64,000 bases of DNA from Eurosta solidaginis (Eukaryota; Arthropoda; Insecta; Diptera; Tephritidae): contig NC_090323.1 of NCBI RefSeq assembly GCF_040869045.1, positions 159,422,426-159,486,425 of the forward strand, written 5' to 3'. Made by a program: the position numbers and the translations under genes. Position 1 is the first letter of the stretch; each line of letters opens with the position of its first letter. Below are positions 57,251 to 64,000 of the stretch, in pieces. The notes beneath the pieces were generated by a model. It had not been told where the DNA came from. It saw only the letters and a list, made by a program, of their open reading frames with translations, and did not search any database.

Positions 57251-57844
57251 ATGTTTTTCCTTGGAAGATATGCAAGTTAGATTAAAGTACATATTAAATC
57301 TTAGTTGGAAGTATGGAAGTGAATGCATCCACTTACCTAGCCGGGTGATTTCGCAGTCCCACCCGCCACTCTTAGAAAATCGTAGTTCGTACGTTTAATT
57401 AACCTTTTTATATTTATAAAATATGAGCTTTGTATCAAAGAAATATTCACCTTTAAGTGATAGAATTTCAAAATATCTTAAATTACTAGCTCAAGAGATA
57501 TTAATTAAAGTTTGTGGCAAATTCGAGCCCACACGTCACTTGTGAAAACTCAATATTTAGACTCAAAATAAAATTGCAGTTTTCATTAAAGTTGCTTCAG
57601 AAAGGAAGTTAGGCTTTTAAAAATGGATCTTCTATTATAACACTTACTTTTGATTCAGTAGTTGCGAATTTCTCCTCTCTGCATTACAAAGAGGCAATGA
57701 GCTGCATCCACCAGTGTGATTGCCTCTTGGGAGCAACTCTCATTATTTACTGTATTCATACCGTGTAATCTTTGAAGAGCCCCAAATCGAACTCGGTACT
57801 GTCTTAAAATTATTGCAAAAAAGTTTGAAATGATCAGGCACAAG
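57251..57844. other. AT-rich stretch, nothing recognised
   Basis: No supported gene or repeat. Confidence 0.3.
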
Positions 57845-58110
57845 ATTCAGAAATTATTCGGAAAAAATCCTAGTCTTATCCTGAAATAATTCCTAAAGTC
57901 GGAAAAATTTTGAAATTGACGCATTACAATTCGAAAATGATCCCTAAAAAGTCTTATCCTGAAAATAGTTACTAAATGATCCCGCAATAGTCTCAAATAG
58001 ACTAACTTGAAAAAAGTATTGAAAATATCTCACAAGTATTCTGAAACAATCACAAAATTGTACCAAAAAATAACTGAAGTGATCAGAATTATCCCTAAAA
58101 TGGTGCCGAG
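57845..58110 (+). repeat. Diffuse degenerate CCCGAAATGG-type repeat
   Basis: Words such as TCAGAAATTATTCGG, CTTATCCTGAAATAATTCC, AAATGATCCCGCAATAGTC and ATTATCCCTAAAATGGTGCC repeat at 25-40-base intervals without a fixed register. Confidence 0.45.
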
Positions 58111-58318
58111 AAGATCTGCCACAGTTTTTAATTTATTACTTTGAGTGCAGCCATGTACACAGTTCACAATATATTCTTAAAGTTTTTTTGTTAGTGTCTA
58201 GATTCTCACAGTCTATGACATATTCAGGTGAGCTACCATTATGTTTTGAAAAGGAACTGTTCTTTCAACCCATTGCAATTCTACCAGAATAGTCTCTATA
58301 CGGTGACAATTGAGAGAT

Positions 58319-58510
58319 TTTTAAATTAGAAAAATAATTTTTTCTAAGCGAGGTTGCCCTCGGCAGTGGTTTGTCAGACGTTCAGAGTCGGCGTAAAACA
58401 TGTAAGTCATATCTCGCCAATTTAAAGGAAAAATTAAAAGGAGCACGACGCATATTGGAAGAAAAGCTCGGCCTAAATCACGTCTTATATTTTTAATTTT
58501 TTTTTTTTTG
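58319..58510 (+). repeat. SINE family 1, 5'-truncated
   Basis: TTTTCTAAGCGAGGTTGCCC, CTCGGCAGTGGTTTGTCAGA, CGTTCAGAGTCGGCGTAAAA, AGGAGCACGACGCATATTGG, AAGAAAAGCTCGGCC and TCTTATATTTTTAATTTTT follow the body and tail of the 53-kb copy in order, with a deletion in the middle. Confidence 0.85.
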
Positions 58511-59459
58511 TATATACGAACAAAATCTTAATTGGATTAATAACATGACTTACTATCAAATATTAATAAAAAAAATTTTAATTAATAACTTGTTGATTAA
58601 CTTAGTTGACGGCAGAAACAAGCGCACCAATTAAGTATTCGCTGAAAGAACCTGACTTTATTCTTCGTTCAAAGATTTGCTACAAAAGCAACGTATATTT
58701 ACTTTTTAATCTATAATAAATTATTAAACAAATTCGTTTTCTTTATGACTTTATTGGACTTAATTTCGGTCGGACAATCTTATCTTAACAAGTATTAATA
58801 ATAGCGGTATTGTTGTGACTCTTAATAAGGGATACGCCCGCAATACAAGTTCGTATATTAAATAGCTAGTTTATATGATACTTTTATTTGTGCTGTTTTA
58901 TTTGTTAAGCATATATATTAACGCTTTCAGAACAAAGTATTTTATAGTATACGCACTTAATTTTTAAAATAATATATTATTTATATGATATATTATATGA
59001 TGATTGTCATGTGCTTAAAACGATAAGAATTTTAATTATATAGCGATAATACATATATACAAAGATATTGTTGCCATGTATATGAATAATATATGTACGT
59101 GCGATTTACGGAATTTTCGAAATTTAACGCTAGTATAACAGTACTAATCATAAACAGGGCAACCCAAAATATGCATCAGCATATTTTTTATATGACTCGA
59201 AACCACTAAACCAGATATGCATACATTTCACCAAAAAAATATATAAAGTTTGAGCTATACTTTCTAAAGCATATACTAGCATATTTTGTCATAAATGCTA
59301 TATGTATTCATATATTGCAATAAATGCTTATTTATTTATTAAAAGAACATTTTGCAAAAAAATTGTATTTACTGCTTATTTTTAGCAGTTAGAGCTAGTA
59401 TATGAGCTATAGTAATGCAACAATATGGCCTTTGTGCATTAAGTGAAAGATATAAGTAA
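58511..59459. other. Very AT-rich stretch, nothing recognised
   Basis: No supported feature. Confidence 0.3.
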
Positions 59460-60075
59460 CAAGTAAGAAAGTCTAAGTTCGGGTGAAAAAGAAATTACAT
59501 ACCCAGTTGTGCGTTTGAAACGCTATTGTTGCTTGCTTTGTGTGAGTCTTCTTTGTGTGGTCTTTAACCGATTTTGATTATCTTTACTCAGTCTATATAT
59601 TTTGACAAGGATAGTGTGTTTGCCTAATTCCAATGTAATATCTTTAACGGATTTTGATTTAAAGCTTGCTAAACTTTCAAATTGTTTTAAATTTATGTTT
59701 TGCGTCATAAAGCCAATCTACGTACCAAATTTCATTAGCTTAGCGGTATTCGTTTTTGAATTAACTCATTTTTTTCACTTTTCCCAATTTTCGATATCAA
59801 GTGAGTGTGGTTATCGTCCAATTTCGCTCATTTTGAATACCAATCTATTCTAGGTCCAGATAGGCCCGTATATCGAATTTGGTGAAGATATGCTGATGTT
59901 ATCGTTTTAGCGGAAGCACAGACGGACGGACGGACATGGCTTAGTCAATTTTTTTTTCGATACTGAAAATTTTGATATATGGAAGTCTATATCTATCTGG
60001 ATTAAAGTATAAAGTACAACTAACCGTTATCCTATCAAAGTAATAATACCATGTGTACAAGTACAGCTGGGTATA
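59460..60075 (-). mobile_element. INE-1-like element, minus orientation, no tandem array
   Basis: The minus strand starts TATACCCAGCTGTACTTGTA at 60075. Has GATAACGGTTAGTTGTAC, ACTTCCATATATCAAAAT, TAAGCCATGTCCGTCCGTCC, the inverted repeat ACGCACAACTGGGTATG and ends GACTTTCTTACTTG. The 3' hairpin has decayed on one arm (CCGAAC kept, GTTCGG lost), pointing to an older copy. Length 616 bp. Confidence 0.85.
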
Positions 60076-61212
60076 AAAAGCAAGGAGAGGTAAGAAAAAT
60101 CTTGAAAATGTATGAAAAATTTTTATATTAAATTTTTATTTGCTGAAACCAACGTAAGTTTTTAGCTTCTTTGCCAAATTGATATAAACCGGACTCAGCC
60201 GATGATTTTTTGCTTTTTTATTTCTAATGAAAAACTTTGGCTTTGTTCATTTAAGTCCTTAGAAATTATTCCATAAATCCAAGAAAATTAAATCAGCCAA
60301 ATGGTCGCTACCAGAGTTGATGACCCGTTTTAAGGTGATTCCATCACGCTTGATAGAACTTAGGCGACAGGTCCTATCGTCTCTTGCCTCAAGAGTTCTC
60401 TTGCCTCAAAAGTTAAAGCTTTATATTCACATAAGCCTCGACTTCAAAAAAAGATTATAAATAGAAGTATGGCTCACTTAGAAAGAGGTGATTTGACCGG
60501 ACAATGCAAACTATCGAAACAAGAGACTTATCCATATATTGTTAAGCATAAATTTATATTTTAATGACATTTCATTAGCGCTTAAAAATAGGTATTTTTC
60601 ACATTTTGGGTTGCCCTAGTCACGAAGGAATGGATTATTTCCACCATATGTTTCAGATGTATGTATAAGTAATTCCCACGAGAGAGATATGTAGGTTTTC
60701 AATTACCCCTCATCAGAAATTCTTCAGATTACATCTTGAATTCCAGAAAGAAATGAAAAGTCTTTATTACTACCGACTAAATAACGTGGTTGAAAAGTTA
60801 CCTCATTTTGAAAGCAGACCTTTTTTATTAACTTTACTCTGTTTTTCTGATTCCTCGTAAACTGTTTTTTTTTTATTATATATTATAATTAATTTGCTGG
60901 TATAAATTTACAAACCATTTTTTTTTTTTTTTGGTTACTTATTTATATCTGAGTCCAACTTTATGCGTATAATAATAATCCTATTATTACTCAAATCGAG
61001 GTTATTGATTTTATACAATCTTAGAAATTTTTATTATTTAGTAAAGTAATAAAGTAATTTGATAATGATTTTAAATATCGCTCGGCGTGCTTTGCCTTTG
61101 TAAATAGGTACTGCTTTGAATTAATGAAATTATTTGCGTTATTAAGCTGATATGCAACAGAAATCATGGTCCAAAAGTCGAAAATTATATTTGTTCCGTA
61201 ATCGCGTAATAT
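60076..61212. other. AT-rich stretch, nothing recognised
   Basis: GCGACAGGTCCTATCGTCTC at 60368 echoes 26477. A doubled CTCTTGCCTCAA word lies at 60381-60407. No gene. Confidence 0.3.
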
Positions 61213-61647
61213 CTATCTTGAATAATTAAACGTGCAGAGGAAAGAACTTATACCTACTGTTGCCATATCGCACACGAGTGCGAGATCAAAGCAAGGTAGG
61301 ACTGAAATCTGAAATTTTGAGATATAAATGCATTGTACTGGATTCCCCAATACCAGCCAATCTGTATACTCTATCCTTTGATTACACAGGGAGGTCTTTG
61401 TAAAAACTAAAAATTGCATTGGCACATATGAAGGTGAGTTGTTTGATTTTCCTAAATATTGTGTATTTTTCATTTGAATATGGGTTATTATTCTGCAATC
61501 TTTGAGGAAGTAAGAGCTCTCGATTTGATACCAACATACCAACCACAGAAAACTGTTTGAGAAATCTATACCTCCTAATTTGACATTCAACATTTTTCTC
61601 AAATTATTCTTTAACCTTTGAGAATTGATCTCTAACATAATTTTCAA
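61213..61647 (-). other. Unrecognised open frame of about 140 codons
   Basis: The frame runs minus from 61647 (first ATG three codons in) and contains FLWLVCWYQIESSYFLKDCR, QYLGKSNNSPSYVP, QFLVFTKTSLCNQRIEYTDW and LVLGNPVQCIYISKF. I know no family with these words, and the stretch is unusually long without a stop for this base composition. It lies among otherwise featureless DNA with no visible splice-site or promoter pattern I could defend. It may be a coding relic or chance. Confidence 0.25.
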
Positions 61648-64000
61648 GTAATTCCAATCATTATTGTTATTAAAAAATCACTTTTTGTAGAAAATAATAT
61701 GGTCCTCACGTTATACTTCTGTTGACCAACAACATTGGAGATTTAAGAGGCACAGTACTTCACTAAGTAAAAAATATACCTTATTTTAATCAAACTTTTG
61801 AAAATTGGTTGTTAACGCTTTAGGTACTGGTTTTCTTCTTTTGTTGTTGTGTTTGGTGAAGAGAGGTCATATTTTTATGTAAATGGGTTCACTTCCGAGA
61901 CTTTTCGTCAGCTGCTGTTTATTATAAATAAAGTGTGAAAGTAACACTATTCTATTCTCGAAAGACATAATCTAAGCAAATGTCAAATTCGTATCATATT
62001 CAGGAAGATCAGGACATCAGATCCGGGACCATAGTACCTTAGGCCATTGAAGCTTACAACATTTGCCCTCTAGATAACTACATTACCACTTCCAGAGAGA
62101 GTTAATAAAAGATATTTTATATGTGTGGAGACCAATATATAGTCACTAATTATAATGGAAGGGTTAGTATAACTTTTACTCCGGCTTAGAACTTATTACG
62201 AAACATTTTATTAAGTTTTGCTGTAGCTTTAAAATCATACCCATCATACTACTGTAGGTACAGTTCTTTACCGGATTATTGCGCTGCTCAGCTTCGACTG
62301 TGGTGTAAATGATTTCAAACTCATCATCCACGCCCATCAAATAACTTTAATACTTATGAGCAAAGGCTGGCAAGCACGATTCAAGCTAATGCATGACGAT
62401 ATTGTCTGTGTAGAAATCAAGGAATATCGGCCTTAACGTACAGAGTAAGACGAAGAAAGTGTTGCTCATTTCACACTCGTATATCTCGTAGTACGATATT
62501 GCCAGCATTGATAAATTAATGCCAATGATAGTGGTTTATATTATGCTGAGCTACTAAGTGGGCTAAGTTTTATTGAACAAACAGTATTTGCAAAGTGATT
62601 GGGAAAGAAATGTCTATGGTTTCAAAAACGTGGTAGTATCCAATCATTGTGAAACAAATGTGCTTAAAACACCGTAAGAATACATTTTTTTTATTTCGAT
62701 TCGATACGCAATTTAAACTAATCCTACCCTCAAATCTCAAAAGATAAATAAATGTTATAATAAATTTTCTCAAAGTAAAAGATACAGTGTTTATTTAATA
62801 TAGGCCTTTATCGTTTCTCAAATGCGACTGTAACGAAATGAATTCGAGGAAACGAGGGCTCATTATGAGAACCTTTAATTGATTGTATTTACCTTATCAA
62901 AGTTATAAAACAAGTTTGAATATTTCAGAGAAATGCATTCAATACATTTTGTTGATGATCTCGTTGTACACTTATGCTCGAATTTCCCTTCTGAAATGCT
63001 TATCAAATTGTAAACAATTTGAAAAGGGCTTGAGAAGATATTTCGTCGAAATTATAAATGGATTATACAATTTTTTTTATTTCATTATATCACACGTTTT
63101 ATTATAAACACACGTAACAAAAATTTTCAGTTTCTGAGATATTGTGATATAATATTTTAATGACTCACTGACGACCTACTGCCAGTCTTGTGCCGTATCG
63201 TGTCATACGATACGTGTTCGAATGCCATTTTTGAAATCACAATAGCTCCGAAATGGTGTATCGGATTAGTGAAATATGTGAAGTAGAGGCAAAGGGTGCT
63301 CACTAGATCTATAATATATTAATATTTTTTAAATAGTTTCATAACCTCATTTTTATCGCTAGATTGAAAATAGTTTTAGATCCGTGAACGTATGTTACGA
63401 TTGGCCCATGGTATTATACCCGGGAAGATATAATAGTAATTCTTTTTTCACCTGTTATTATAGAATCATTTAATTATTATTAACTATATTATATCTACTT
63501 AAATCAGATATCGTTTCGGGCAATAACTATATGTCGAAAAAAGTGATTTATTCGATTATGCCTGATATCACAGATAAATACGTATTAGTTGCAGCTACAT
63601 ATAAATTTCAGTAATTATAAAACCCGATATTTTATTGAAATCATAAAATATATGTCACCATCTCTAATACCAATCGAGGCTGATATTTTCTTCAAGCATG
63701 ATACAGCAAAATTTTTAACAAATATATTGACTTAACTGTGTCTGCATATATAATATAAGAAATTTGTTGTGAAGTCATGTCAAGCTATGCATATTTGTCA
63801 ATACATACATACATATATATCTAAGTTAATATCTCATACATTTATGCACTTATGTAAATACATATGTGTTACATCTTATATTAATTAAATATTTGCATTT
63901 GGGTGAAAACATATTTACTATAAAGATGCGTGTAAGTATTATAACATGTCCACACGACATCACTACATTCCTGATTCACTCAAGTTTCCCATTTGTCATT
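61648..64000. other. AT-rich stretch to the window end
   Basis: No gene or repeat boundary supported. At 63190-63225 the palindrome CGTATCGTGTCATACGATACG is followed by GTGTTCGAATGCC, which resembles a pol III B box. CATA microsatellites occur at about 63802-63815. Confidence 0.35.

Overview
The window looks like non-coding DNA from the nuclear genome of a higher fly (Diptera, possibly tephritid-like; the species is an inference). It is AT-rich and full of CATA/TATG microsatellite-type stretches. It contains at least five INE-1/DINE-1-like elements, tRNA-derived SINEs, several families of small inverted-repeat DNA transposons, solo LTRs and dead non-LTR retrotransposons. I found no intact host gene, no confident exon and no ordinary tRNA or rRNA gene. 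Nearly every open frame can be explained as a repeat or as chance; the recognisable protein-coding sequence is transposon-derived and broken. The window could equally be a long intron or an intergenic region.

Layout. 0-3.8 kb: SINE and MITE ends, then two decayed copies of a non-LTR reverse transcriptase in minus orientation, a tRNA-like element and a short hairpin-bearing repeat. 3.9-9.6 kb: two large INE-1-like (Helentron-type) elements, each carrying about a dozen copies of a ~130-bp tandem unit. 13.2-17.9 kb: a SINE relic, a solo LTR and a frameshifted LINE, with a 909-bp LTR/LINE junction segment present three times in tandem. 20.5-22.5 kb: a transposon with CCCTGCAAAAAA ends containing a SINE and a canonical Helitron. 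23.2-24.0 kb: two adjacent MITEs. 26.7-27.7 kb: an inverted INE-1-like element. 28.3-31.9 kb: a dead gene of a repeated insect protein family, split by a SINE and by a 1.65-kb hAT-like element. 33.1-35.4 kb: a second hAT-like element with CGG-rich ends and a solo LTR inside. 39-41.5 kb: a LINE tail and a diffuse degenerate repeat. 43.5-51.2 kb: MITEs, a second CCCTGCAAAAAA element, a SINE split by an INE-1-like element, and a Helitron-like element with a ~118-bp array. 51.9-60.1 kb: a TATCGATT minisatellite, a complete SINE with a perfect 12-bp target duplication, further diffuse repeat blocks and a fifth INE-1-like element. 60-64 kb: almost featureless.

The most interesting signal is that the tandem units of three structurally different Helitron-like elements (arrays at 4.6-6.2/7.9-9.5 kb, 21.7-22.06 kb and 47.97-49.1 kb) share a common core, CGATATGGGTATCAAA followed by YGAAAGGT. 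This suggests that one minisatellite has moved between, or been retained by, separate rolling-circle transposon lineages. The nested insertions also give a relative chronology for the families. All identifications come from reading the sequence and from remembered family features; no database search was possible.
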